From: Ophiocordyceps camponoti-saundersi (nom. inval.)
Lineage: Eukaryota > Ascomycota > Sordariomycetes > Hypocreales > Ophiocordycipitaceae
DNA: 64,000 nucleotides
Assembly (NCBI GenBank): GCA_003339415.1
Contig: PDHQ01000080.1
Span: 62,001-126,000, forward strand
Direction of reading: 5' to 3'
Shown piece after piece: positions 12,700-24,299 of the stretch. Position numbers and translations under genes: made by a program. The notes beneath the pieces were generated by a model. That model had not been told where the DNA came from. It worked only from the letters and a program-made list of their open reading frames with translations, and searched no databases. Numbering within the stretch: position 1 is the stretch's first letter; each line of letters begins with the position of its first letter.

Positions 12700-13620
12700 T
12701 TATCCTCTATGCTTAATAATACTTTTAATTTCTATAAGCTTATCTTTTAAGCTATTATTATCGCTTTTTACTATATATTTCCGCGCTACTAACGCGGATT
12801 CTAGAAGAGGGGATTTTAGTATTTATATAAAGTTTAGCTTTAGCTTAGATTTCTCCGCTACCTCCTCTATTACCTCCCCCGCCCTTATCTCCCTCTTTAC
12901 TCTTTTAATTATTTTTATAATAAGCCCCTCTTTTCCCCCGCTTACCCCCTTTACCTTATTATGCCTTTTATCTTTTATTACTTACTTTAATTTATTACTT
13001 AATATTAATATAATAATAATTAATATCCTAGCTACTATTTTATTTTCCGCTTTTATTTTCCGCTTTATTTATAGCTTTAGTTTCTACTAACTTAAGTTAA
13101 AAATATACTTTATTTTATAAATATTAATAAAAATATATTTAAAATAGTTTATTTTTATATAATTAGCTACCCCTTAATTAATATTCTATAATACTTAGTT
13201 AATATTACGCTATAATTAGCTAATAATAGATTAAATTTTATTTAACTTTATATAAATTTTTAACTTAAACTTTTTTAAATAAAAATCTAGCTTTAAGTAA
13301 GTAAGAATAATAATAGTTATTTTTATTAATAGTTTTACTACCGCTATTATTATTATTATTATCGCTATCGCCGCCTTTACTATAAACTCCGCTATTATTA
13401 CCTCCGCCGTCGCCGCCTTTATTATCGCCGCCTTTACCGTTATTATCTCTATTATCTCCGCCCCCGCCTTTAACTCCGCTATTATTATTACCTCTATCTC
13501 CGGTTTAATAGTTAAATTAGCTATAATTATCGCTATCTTTACTATTATTACTATTTTTACCGCTTTACCCCTTACCTTACTAGCTTTAATAATTACTTAC
13601 TTACTTATAATAAGTATATT
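12700..13620. other. X3 3' low-complexity section, no clear ORF
   Basis: Between the end of recognisable ORF2 and the 3' tail. It contains pyrimidine-rich blocks (12,850-12,960) and a GCC/ATT-type trinucleotide section (13,335-13,520). Several frames on both strands are open over 150-300 bases, but that means little here because TGA cannot occur and CA-derived stops are the only ones. X4 has the equivalent section at about 27,085-28,200 with a much longer TTA run. It could be a C-terminal low-complexity domain or 3' UTR. Confidence 0.5.
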
Positions 13621-14401
13621 TAAGTATAATAGGACTAATATATAAGTTTCTTAAAAAGGAGAATTAGTAGCTATAGATAAAAAAAAAGTATTAAAAGCGG
13701 CTATTAGAGTAGTTACTTTAGCTAGGGCGCTAGCTTAAGCTATTATTATTATTATAATAAGGCGGAGCTTTAATATTTTATTTTACCCTTAAATATAGCG
13801 TAAGTTAGCTTAGATTTACTTTTATTTATAATTATTAGCTTAACCTTTTTCCGCTTTATATTTTACTTTATATTTACTTATTAGCTACTTAGTTCCCTCT
13901 TTTCGCTAATATACTTAGCTACTTTTATAGCTATTATATATAACTTATTTAAATTAATTTATAGCTTAGTTAGCTTTTAAGCTTTAGCTTTACTTTTAAC
14001 TTTACTTTTAGCTTTACTTATTTTTTAATATTTATATTAAGCTTTTATATAATTATATTAATTAGCTAATTAAGAGCTTATATACTTTATTAGCTTTATA
14101 TATAATTATATAATATAATATTACTTACTTTATTATTTCTAATATAAAACCTTATAATTAGCTAATTAATCTATATATATATAATATAAAAAAGGTTATA
14201 AGGCTCTTCGTAAGTAATCTTAGGTATTATAATATTATTATTTTATTAGCGTATAGCTATATAACTTTTATTACTTTCTTTTTATTTTAAAAGTTAAAAG
14301 GAAAAGTTAAGAGAGGGGGTTAAAAATATACCTTTTTCTAAAAATAATAAAAAGAAAAAAAAGAGGAAAGGAAAAGGGAGGCAGAAGAGAAAAAAATATA
14401 G

Positions 14402-14580
14402 CCCCCCCCCTTTAATTACTAATAGATAATAAAGCGGCTACCTCGCCGCTCTCCCTTACCCCCCCCCCCCCTAGACTTTCCTTCCTCCGCCCCGCGCCGC
14501 ACCGCCTCGCCTCGTACCGCCCCGTACCGCCCTATACCGCCCCGCGCTATACTATACCGCCCCGCTTCTTCCGCCTTATA
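14402..14580. repeat. Poly-C tracts and CCGCC(C)-TACCG minisatellite in X3 3' region
   Basis: Two C runs (14,402-14,410 and 14,459-14,471) are followed by degenerate tandem units of about 10 bp (TACCGCCCCG-like) from about 14,488 to 14,580. The same arrangement occurs in X4 at 29,013-29,180, so it belongs to the element, about 250-430 bp before its 3' end. The units contain almost no CA or TG, which explains why they stay C-rich among RIP-mutated sequence. Confidence 0.85.
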
Positions 14581-14813
14581 CCTTATAAACTTTCCTTTCT
14601 TTATACTCCTCTCCTTACCTTACTTTTTTATATTATCTAAGATTACCCTTAGGTAATAAGCTTATTATATTATATTACCGCTAGCTATTATTATATTTTT
14701 ATATAAGCGTATAATAAGCTTTTCTTTTTATAATTAAGGGGTTTTACTTTATTTTAAAAGATTTTTCTTATTTATTATATTATAAAAGCTTTAAATATTA
14801 TAAAGGCCTTTAA

Positions 14814-14833
14814 TATATAAATAAATAAATAAA
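14814..14833 (+). repeat. (TAAA)n 3' tail of X3
   Basis: TAAA units directly before the right target duplication. X4 ends with the same kind of tail at about 29,434-29,448, fixing the transcription direction of X as plus for these copies. Confidence 0.8.
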
Positions 14834-14847
14834 TATTTTTAAAAGTA
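14834..14847. repeat. Target-site duplication of X3, right
   Basis: TATTTTTAAAAGTA, directly after the (TAAA)n tail of X3; partner at 6,604-6,617. X2 sequence resumes here. Confidence 0.85.
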
Positions 14848-14854
14848 AAGTTTT

Positions 14855-14868
14855 TATATTTTAAGTTA
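14855..14868. repeat. Target-site duplication of X4, left
   Basis: TATATTTTAAGTTA; partner at 29,449-29,462 (TATACTTTAAGTTA), one C/T difference of RIP type. Confidence 0.8.
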
Positions 14869-14870
14869 TA

Positions 14871-14916
14871 ATATACTTATTATTAGATTTATAAATAATA
14901 TTAATATTTTTAATAT
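14871..14916 (+). repeat. 46-bp duplicate of the RT-box region fused to the 5' end of X4
   Basis: Identical, in the same orientation, to 25,283-25,328 of the same copy, which spans the FVDD codons. Other X copies (X1, X2, X3, X6) do not have it before their 5' ends. A template jump by reverse transcriptase during 5' completion would explain it. Confidence 0.8.
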
Positions 14917-15149
14917 AACTTTTATAACTTTAAATAATTAAAGTCCCTATTTATACTTAATATTATAATATTATAAAAATTTAGTACTTTTTACCTTTTA
15001 AAATCTAACTCTACTAAGGGAATAACCCTAAATATAAAGTTATAAGGCGATCCGCCTCCTAATCTATTATTAGTACTAATAATACTTAATAATAAAACTT
15101 AAAAGCTTAACTAATTTTAATAATACCTATATATAAGTAAAAGTTAATT

Positions 15150-16490
15150 TAATATTACTATTAACTTTAATAACTTATTTATTAATATTTTTTAAATTTT
15201 AATAAATCTTATTTTAAAATCTATATATAAAAAACTTATTAAAATAATCTCTATATAAAATTTTTACCTTATATAAAGTATTTTTAATATAGCGTTTACT
15301 AAGCTTTAATAGCGCTAATAAGCTTTTAAAAATTTATTTAGCTTTCTTATTATTATTTTCCGCGCTATTTAAAAATTAGTTAAGGCTATTTTTTATAAAG
15401 CGATAAGTAAAAAGTTAAACTCCGCCCTTAGAGCTTTAACCTAAGCTAGCGTAATCGTAAACTTCGCCTTAAACTCCGCCCCCTTTATAGCGCCCCTTAT
15501 ATAACTAGTTTTAGTAAGAATAGAGAGGGAGGTATTTATATTAGTAAAAAATATTCTAATAATTAATAAAATTCTAACGCTTATTTCTTAAAAAGTTATT
15601 TAGAAAGTTAATAAAGCTATAAGCTATTTTATAATAATTATCGCGCGCTAATTTCTTAGCGGTAATTTTATTATTATATTTAATTTAAAATATAAGGATT
15701 TTATTTTTAAAAATAAATAAATAGCTTAAGCTTTTAAAATAAAAGCTAAGAATATATACTAAACTTATATTATTATTACTAAAAATATTTAAACTTTAGT
15801 AGCTAACTATAATTATAATATATTACTTAGTATTATTAAGGAGGTAAATAAAGTTAATATAATCTAAGTAAAGGCGCTTTAACTTTAGCGTATTACTAAT
15901 AGAGAAGCTTAATAAACTTATCTTATTATAAGCTTTAATAATATAAAGAATATAAATAAGCTTTATTTAAATAAAGTAATTATAAATATAAAAATAATTT
16001 ACTATAAACTTTATAAGGATTTTATACGCTTTAAGTAATATTATAAATATTTTTAATTTAAGTATATTACTAAGTATTATTAAAAGCCCCCTTATTATAA
16101 ATATTATATAATTACTTTATATAATAACGGAGAAAAAAACTACCTTATATAAAAAGGAGAAAAACCCCGCTATTATATTTTATATAAAAATATATATTCT
16201 ATATAGTTAAAAGATTACTTAGAGTTTTAGAAATAGTAAAACTATATTAAGGTTAACTTCCTTAATAAACCTTACTTTTTTTTATTATTATAAGCTACTT
16301 AACCTCTAGCCCTTACTTAGTAATAACTTTATAAAGATAGTAAAAGCTTTATTATAATTTCTTTAAGAAAGTAAGTATATTATAAATCCCTTAGAGATAC
16401 GCTTTAGTAATCTTTTTATAATATACTATTTACTTAAGTCTTTTTAAAAGGCTCTTAACTTAATAATATTTATAAAAGCTATAAGCTATA
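15150..16490 (+). pseudogene. LINE ORF1 relic (gag-like, CCHC) of X4
   Basis: Best-preserved ORF1 in the window, since more CG-containing codons survive. Around 15,420-15,560 is an Ala/Ser-rich N-terminal region with repeated NSAP-like words, then a charged Lys/Val block, and the CX2CX4HX4C knuckle at 16,039-16,080. Stops are all TAA/TAG at places where other copies also have TAA/TAG, as expected from CAA/CAG/TGG. The start is approximate. ORF2 follows. Confidence 0.65.
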
Positions 16491-17881
16491 TAATAAACTC
16501 CGTAACTTATAACTAACCTTATAATTTTAAGTAAAGTTTATATTAATAAACTTTATATAACTAAAATAATTATAAATAATTATTCTTAATACTTAATTTT
16601 TATAAAAATTATAACCTTATTATAAAATATTTAAAAAATTAACCGTATTAATTAGCTTACTTTATTTAGTAAAAAAGTTATAATATTATTATAATATAAA
16701 AACTCTAGCTTAATATATATAATTACTTACCGCCTTATTTAAAATAAAAGTAAAGCTCTCTTTTATATATATAAATAATATAAAGTTAATAATTAAAACC
16801 TTATTATAAGGCCTAACCTTATTAGAGTTTCCTTTTATAATAAGCTTTAAGTATTTACTATTTACTCTTTACTATTTAGAATATATACTAAACTTTTTTT
16901 ATACTTATTACCTCCTTTTCTTTCCTTATACTCCGCCTCCGCCTTTACTTTACTAATTATCTTTAGCGATTTTAATACTTATTACCTTTTTTAGGACCTT
17001 TATAAATATACCTCCCCTTATTTTGCGGAGCTTTTCTCCGCTTTTTACTAACTTTACCTTAAACTCCTTACCTTTCCTTATAAAATTACTTAGGAGGTAT
17101 ATAAGTAAAAGGCTAATATTATTAACTTAATTTAAAATATACTTAATATTTCCTTATATATTTTAGCTTAGATTTTAATTTTTTTAGCTTTAATTATATT
17201 TTTTAATTTATATTATTTATTACCTCTCCCCCCTTAAACTTTACCTTAATATTATATTAGAAATATTTTAACTTTAATATTTTATAAATAAAAGTAAAAA
17301 ATTACTTTTTATTTTCTATTATTTAAGTAAAATTTATAGTAAATATTAAAAAATTAATAATATAGCTATATAATTAATTAAATATTATAGCTAACTTAAT
17401 AGTTTTAAAATTACCTTAATAATATAATCTTTATTTATATTTATAATAAATTTTAAAAATTATTTTTATAATCTTAAATATAAAATATATTAAGTAATAT
17501 TAGTAAATATAGCTAAACTTTAATTATTAGTAAATATATTAAAACGCTATAATATAATAAAAATTATTTATTAAGAAAGCGAAAAAAGATAATTAAAGGC
17601 GATTTCTCGCTTTTATAAATAGTAACTTTAATATTATATAGTTTATAGCTTTAGTTTATAGCTTAGTAAATAAGACTTTATAGCTAAGCTTCTTTAAAGC
17701 TTATATATATTTTTTCTTTTTAATAAGATATAAACTTTACTTTTTAATTATTTTTTTTTAAAAAATCGGAGCTTTTAGCTTATAAGTTTTTTCCTTATTT
17801 TTTAAAAAATATTTTATACTTTCCTATCTCTAACTTTTTCTCCTTAATAAATATTCCCTTTTAAGTTACTAAAAATAAGGT
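16490..17881 (+). pseudogene. LINE ORF2 relic of X4, part 1 (endonuclease half)
   Basis: First part of ORF2 up to the insertion point of element Y at 17,882; the ORF resumes at 24,589. It aligns with 8,170-10,550 of X3 minus the 950-bp insertion, and at about 16,800 shows the empty target site of that insertion (TTATTATAAGG). Assigned to the endonuclease by position only. Confidence 0.5.
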
Positions 17882-19079
17882 CTTTTATTATTATAATACT
17901 CTAGAGGCTATAAAAGTAGCTGCTAAAACCTCGGTAGTAAGTCGAGTAGGAAAAACCCTCCTAAAAGAGGTAAAAAAACCCCCCGCTATATAATAGGACC
18001 GCGTCTAGCTCGGGGCCGGGCTAGGCGCTCTACGCGTATAAAGAAAGTAACTATTAGTTACGGTAATACTATATAACGTAAAGAAAGATAAGAAAAGATA
18101 GATAAGATAAGGAAAAGATAATAATAGCGGCGGTACGTACTGCCTATATATGCTAATATATACCTCCCCGGCCTCTAAGTACGTATTACTTAACTTTTAG
18201 GTATATAGCTACGTATTTCCTTTACGTATAGTATATACTTAAGTATATACCCCTTTTCTAAGCTTTCCTAATTAAGAAGCTTTCCTAATTAGGAAGTTAG
18301 TTTTTATAAATTAGTAACTTAAGGCCTAAGAGTATATAAAAAAAGAGGGGGTTACTCTTACTAGTATAAGTAAGCTATTATTATCTTATTATTTTTTAGT
18401 AATTTTAACTATATAAGTAATTTTTAGCGCGCGTAACTAATTCGTAGCTAACTTATACTAAAGTAAAATACCCGCGGAACCTAACTTTCCTTAAGCGGTA
18501 TCTTATATAAAGTATATTAGTACGCTTATTAGCTTTAGGGACCTTTATTAAGTATAAAAAAGTAAGTACTTAGCCTTAGCGTACGTTTATATTTACTAAT
18601 AATTAGGGTAAACTATCTAAGCGCAGCTTATATTAAATATACGAATAATCGTACTAAGTATTAGCTAATTAATAATCCCGCTATAGCTAAGGCTATTCGC
18701 GCTACGGTTAAGGTTACCTACTAGCTAGGCTTTAATTATAATACTTATATAATAAGTAATATCGGGGTTATATTAAGTTTATAATAAATCTTATACTAAT
18801 AAGCGTAATAGAAAAATATAATTTAGCGCGTTAAAAAGATATACGCTATTATATATTATAATAATATTTATATTAATTAAGTTATATAAGTAGCCGCTAG
18901 CTATATATTATTTTAAAGCTTATAGCTTTCCGCTATTAAGGAAAACCTTATTATTAAAATAATTAAAAGTTTAACTAATATTAACTAACTTATCGCTATT
19001 ATATTAGCCTAAATATAAAAATAGCGTATTTTTTATATATAAGTAATTAACTTTTTTAAGTAATTAACTAAAAAGTTAT

Positions 19080-19600
19080 ATTATATTTACTACGCTACTA
19101 AGAATAACGCGCGCTTATAAGGGAGCTTCTTTTTTACTAATCGTCCTCCTATCTTTTATACTCCGCCTCTTATTCCTAATTCCGCTTCCGCCCTAATACT
19201 TATTAAGTCTAAGTTTAAGTCGGAGGCTAATAAGCTTAATAAGCTTAAAATTATTTTTACCTTAAGCGTTAAGATTACCCTCGCTATTAAGGAGAATATT
19301 ATTAGCGCTTATATTATAACCGCGCCGCCTTTTTATAAAAAGATCCTTAATTTTATTTAAAATAGTTTAGTTAATAATATATCTAATAATAAAAACTTTA
19401 CGATATTAGTTAATAATTATATTATATTTAGTAAAAAGGAGGAGCTATTAGTAAAAAAAGAGTAAGTAATTTTAGTTTACGCTTATAATTATAATTAGAA
19501 TTAAGGCCGCGGCTAAGGCCGCGGCTATAATAAGCGTAGTTAGTTTTATATTTTATATAGTTAAGTTAATACCTTATATATAGTTAAAATAGTTTAGCTT
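19080..19600 (+). pseudogene. Possible gag-like relic in element Y
   Basis: In the frame giving many TAA/TAG (former Gln or Trp) this stretch is Gln/Tyr/Arg-rich, and it ends in a Gly-Arg repeat near 19,503-19,535 (GGCCGCGGCTAAGGCCGCGG), resembling an RGG-type nucleic-acid-binding tail. A structural or coat protein of a retroelement would fit, but I did not find a spaced CCHC knuckle, and the family stays unassigned. Confidence 0.25.
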
Positions 19601-21399
19601 TAAAGCTAAGTAAGTAGCTAGTAAGATAAATAATAAAATTATTATTATAAAGTAGTCTTTATATATCTATTATAAGGCTAAAAGCCTTATCTCCTTTATC
19701 TATTTTACCTTTATAAAGTAATATTATAAAGTTAAATTAGCGTAATTATTTAAGCGAAAGAAACTAGCGTATAAGTTTAGCTATAAATTAAAAGTTATTA
19801 AGCGCTTTAGTAAGGTTACGCTAGTTTTATATTAGTTACTAGTTAGCGTTAAGAAATAGCTTATTTTTATAAGTAAAGGTATAGTTAAGAAAGATATACG
19901 GTATTATCTTATCGCTATTATTATAAGAGTAATATCTTAAAAGCTTAGAGAAAAGAATTAAGTTTAATATATTTAGTTTAAAATTATATAAATATTATAT
20001 TAATAAACTTAAGAAGTTTTTCGTAAATATATAAAGTAGTTTTAACTTTAAGCTATAGCGGTTTATTAATAAGGTAGCTATAAGATTACTTATACTTCTT
20101 AAGCTTACTTTTTTAGGAATATTATTAAAAAAGCTACTTTTCTTAGAGTTTAATATTAAAATTATATTATATATATCTAACTTTTAGTTTAGGTTTAGTT
20201 TATATTTTATAAAATTCCTTTAAATCCTATAATATTTAATATCTTTATTAATAAAGGCGCCCTTTACGCTTATATCTAACTTACTTAGCAGCTTTCTTTA
20301 CTATAATATAGATAAGGTTTACTATACTTATATATTAAAAGCGGTAATAAATATAAGCTATCTAGTAAGTAAAATATAAGTTAAGGGGGGGGATAAAAGC
20401 CTCTACTTTAATATAGTAAAGAAAGGTAGCTTTATAAGCTTTAATAATAACTCTTAGGTATTTAAACTATTCTATAATTAGCGCTTTTATAATAAGGCTA
20501 TATAGTTTCCCCCTTAATTACGTAAGTAAGGTAAACTAAGATATATTAAATATAATCGCTAATCTAATAGCTTTAATATATACCTCCTTTATTTTTAATA
20601 AAATATAACTTTATATTAATATAGTAATTTTAATAAAAGCTAAGTATTAGCGTTTAAGTTTAGCGGCGAGTTTTAAAAAATAGGACTTTTATTAAAATTT
20701 ATAATATAGCTAGACCCCTAAAAGTCTCGCCTTTTACGTAAGCTATACTATTTTTATACTAAGCTAAAGCTAGGTTATATTTACTTTCCTAGCTTTCGTA
20801 AAATATATTAACTTACTTTTAGCTAGCTAAAAAGTTATTTTATACTTAAGGGCTTATTATTCGTAAATTCGCTATACCCGCTTAAGTTAGAGAAATACCT
20901 AGGCTTTATTACGCCTAATATTAAATATATTAATATTATTAGTAAAGCTTACTATAAGTAATTTAGTTATTAAGTTTAGATATTAATATAATAAAAATAT
21001 ATATAATAGGAAAAGGATTAATAATATAAGGGACTTTTAGAGGACCCCTTACTAAATTAGGAAAGTATTATTAAGCTTATAATTAAACTTAAATTATAAG
21101 GTTTTAATAATAAGATAAAAATAAATAAACGCTATAACTTATTTAGGAAAGCTTAAGTAATTAAAAATAATTATTAGCTTATTATAAGAAATATAATTAA
21201 AAGCTCCGGTAAAGTTTAGTAAAAAAAGTAAGGCGGTGCCGCCCTAATCTTAGATAGTTTTAATAGTTTTAGTAAATATAAGAACTATAATATCGATAAA
21301 ATATTATAGCTTATTACCTATTTAGCTATTTAAGAGGATATTAGCTATTTCCGCTATAAACGCTATTTTCTTAGCGATAATTATTTTTAAGATTTTCCT

Positions 21400-21840
21400 T
21401 ATTATATTAAGGAGCGAAATTAGCTTATACTTACCTAAAATATAATATATAGCTAGTAATTTACTTATTTTATAGATAACTATAATATTAAAGGCTTTAA
21501 ATTATAATAGAAAATAGCTATTATTAATATAACCTTAGAAGATTTTTTAGAAAACTTAGATAAGGGGGGGTTTATATCTTTTTAGGAACTTAACTAAGAT
21601 CTTATTAAGGCTAGCGGATTTCTATAAAGCAATTAAGAAAAAAGTAAAGTAAATATTATCGGTAATAATTAAGCGTTTAATATAAAAAGGAGAGAAAGGT
21701 TTATCTAAGGTAAGAGGAGGGGCTAAGGCGGTAAGAGTAGGGAAAAATTATTAGCTAAGTAAGATTGCTTTATCTAAGAAAGTAAATACTAAGTTTAAAT
21801 TAAGGCTTTTTTATAGCGTTAATATATATATAAGCTTTAG
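21400..21840 (+). pseudogene. Unidentified coding relic in element Y
   Basis: A plus-strand frame from about 21,400 reads through roughly 145 codons with stops only where Gln/Trp conversion can explain them. It has a predicted helical acidic stretch followed by a Lys/Arg/Gly-rich stretch (about 21,690-21,760). I do not recognise the family. The charge pattern and codon phase (many G-initial codons) argue for a real former protein. Confidence 0.3.
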
Positions 21841-22964
21841 CGGGGCTTAGCTCCGAAGCTAAGCTTAATATTCTATTATTTAAAGTATTATTAAGTTTAT
21901 TAAAATATTATTAAAGAAATCGCACTAAGCGCTATAGTAAGCCGCGCTAATTATAGATTTCTACGCTTTTATTATTTCCTAATAATCTTATTAATAAGAG
22001 TTAGTAAAGTTAGCTCTCTAATACTTTTAAGCTTACTTAGTAGCTACTATAATAGCCGCTATTACTTAATTTTATTAGTTTTATATTATAAGGTATATAT
22101 AAATATATAATAGTATTATAATTTTTATTATTATTTCTAGCTATTTATATAATAAGGTAACTACTTTTTTTAGGTTTTTAAATATAAAAGTATAATATAG
22201 TTTAAGCTTAGGTTAGTTTTATACCTTAGCTATAAATATATCTAAGTAAAAGGAGCGTTAAATTTTAGTTAGTATAATATTAAGGTAAAGGTTAGTATTT
22301 ATATAAATAATTTATAAAATATAATCGGAGCCGATAAAGTTAAGGTTATTTCCTTAATATATCGCTTAGTAGTTTAGTATAGCTTAAGCTAGGTTAATAA
22401 TATTAGTTTATTTATTATATATTTCCTAAAGAACTTTGCTTAGAGGCGTAATAAATCTAAAACGGAGGCTAATCGTAAAATTAAGGAAATTAGCTATTTT
22501 AAAAGAGAACCTTTTATAGTAGTTCTATAAGGGGTAGTAAAGGTTAAAATCGCTATATAAAAAAGTAGCTATTAAGGTTAAGTTAAAGTAAAGAAAGTTA
22601 CGCTATAAGAAAGGGCTAGATTAAATTACTAATAAAAGTAAGTAAATAAATATAATTTATAATAAAAATATAATATAAAAAAGAATAGAAGCTATATTAA
22701 GTATAATAAAAAATATCTAAAAGGAGGGGTTTAGTTATTTATAAATATAAAGAATTACTTAGTTACTAGAATTTATAAGTTTATATAATAAAATACCGGA
22801 AAGCGGAGGGCGTCTAAATTAATTATATTATAGTTTTTATAAATAAATAAGATTATAGCTAATAAGGCTATAAAGCGCGGTATAAATAAGATAATTACGC
22901 TTTTATATATTTTAAAAAAAGGTCTTAATTTTTATTAAGAGTAAGGGAGGTAAAAGTTTATAAT

Positions 22965-23060
22965 TATATTAGGGTAAAGGAGGGGGTAGAAAAAGGGGCG
23001 GGGGAGGGGGCAGAGGAGGGTATAATAAAGGGGGAAGGGGTAGAAAGGGGAGGATAGGTT
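22965..23060 (+). repeat. G-rich purine tract in element Y
   Basis: Nearly pure purine with many runs of 4-5 G (for example GGGGCGGGGGAGGGGGC), able in principle to form G-quadruplexes on the plus strand. It directly precedes a CG-rich segment. It is one of the few GC-rich places in the element, consistent with GG/GA runs containing no CA or TG. Confidence 0.8.
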
Positions 23061-24299
23061 CCTTAAGCTCTGCCGCTACCTTATCCGCTACGAGGTCCGG
23101 AAGTAGCGCCGCTCTCGCCTTAGCCCCTCTTTAGTACTAAAGTAGGCTTATCGTTTATATTAAAGCGGAGTATAGCTTATAACTATATAAGGGCTATACG
23201 CGATTATTTCCGGAACTAAATTTTAATAAAGCTATTACTAATTTAGGATTAAGTTAGCTAAAAGTAATCTTAAAATTTATAAAGTTAGTATATATAATTA
23301 CTATATACTTAATTTTAGTATACTTTCGTAGTAAAGTAATTTTAGAATTATAAGGCGTAGTTCCCCTTATATAAGATATAGTTTTTAGTATTAGTTTTAG
23401 TAAAAGCTAGATATACGCTCTCCTTTTCTAGGTACGCTATAGCTATATATATTTTATAATATAGCTACTTTTAGTAATATTTTACTATATACTTATATTA
23501 ATAATATTAGTAATATTATTAAGGTTATACCGCGTTATTATAAATTTCTATATAGGAGATTTCTATATTTATAACTAAGCTATTCTATATAAGTTTATTA
23601 GCGTTTATTATATTAGTAATTCCTAAGATAATATAAGTATATATAGCTCCCTTATTATAAGGCTAAAGCGCTTAAACTTAAGCGATATTAACTTTATTAT
23701 ATTTCTTAATTTATTATAAAAGTATATCTTAGTTATTATAAGCGGCCCCTACTTATACTTTTTTCGTTATAATAAAGAAGGTTTTTTAGCTATAAACTAC
23801 CCCTTTATAAAAAATAATAAAAATTTACTTAATTAAGCCTACTTATTTTTTATATTCCGGATAAAATATAACTATTATATTTTTACTAAGGAGTTATCTT
23901 ATAGCTAATATAGCCTCGTATTTTAATATTATATTTATAGCTTATATAATCTCTTATAAAGTTAGGTATAAGGTATCTATATTAATTATAATATTTTTTA
24001 TAAATATAATAACTTCTTTATTAAAGTAATTAAGGATAGGTTTAATTATTATATTATTAATAATAGCTACGAAAGCTTATAATAGCTAAGTTAAACTAAT
24101 ATTAAGGCTAATAATTTATAAAAATATTTTCTATATAGCTTAAGTAACTATTTTCTTAATTAACTTAATAATCTTAGGTAAAAGTTAAGTAATATTTTAA
24201 TTTAAGGAGGTTACGAATTTCTTATAAAGTTTAGCTTTAAAAGCTATTACGATATTCTAAGTATCGGAGAACGCTATAGTAAGTATTACCGCGGCTAGT

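Larger units (their letters stand above)
8170..12700 (+). pseudogene. LINE ORF2 relic (endonuclease-reverse transcriptase) of X3
   Basis: Polymerase relic, split by the inverted-repeat element at 8,534-9,483. The RT active site reads Arg/Gly-Phe-Val-Asp-Asp-Ile-Asn-Ile in mutated form at about 11,253-11,280 (TTT-ATA-AAT-AAT = FVDD at 11,256-11,267). It is followed in frame by the Lys-rich thumb and 'WKAH'-type and 'AR-x-IY' motifs typical of Tad-clade RTs (about 11,280-11,640). The N-terminal third should be the endonuclease, but its catalytic residues could not be read. The C-terminal limit is uncertain. Confidence 0.7.
6618..14833 (+). mobile_element. Tad-like LINE copy X3, full length, nested in X2
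   Basis: Complete non-LTR retrotransposon, about 7.3 kb after subtracting the 950-bp insertion at 8,534-9,483. In order: 5' end (TTAACTTTTATAAC), ORF1 with CCHC knuckle (7,740-7,781), ORF2 with RT FVDD box (11,256-11,267), a low-complexity section (about 12,700-13,600), a C-rich tract and minisatellite (14,402-14,580) and a terminal (TAAA)n tail ending at 14,833. Exact 14-bp duplications flank it. No LTRs or terminal inverted repeats are seen. The length, two-ORF order and RT sequence around FVDD match the Tad group of fungal LINEs. It is dead: CA/TG are almost absent and all frames carry RIP-type stops. Confidence 0.88.
14834..14868 (-). mobile_element. LINE copy X2, 35-bp sliver between X3 and X4
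   Basis: Short piece of the X2 host copy left between two insertions. It continues X2 from 6,617 and is itself continued at 29,449. Its last 14 bases (14,855-14,868) are the left target duplication of X4. Confidence 0.75.

Noticed and set aside
13300..13560. Antisense Gly/Asn/Asp- or Ala/Thr/Glu-rich protein in the LINE 3' region
   Set aside because: Two different minus-strand frames and one plus-strand frame are all open through the trinucleotide-biased stretch, so no frame can be preferred.
17882..18540. Left LTR of a copia element at the start of Y
   Set aside because: Composition and a TATA-like box are suggestive, but no matching repeat exists at the right end of Y (24,000-24,588).
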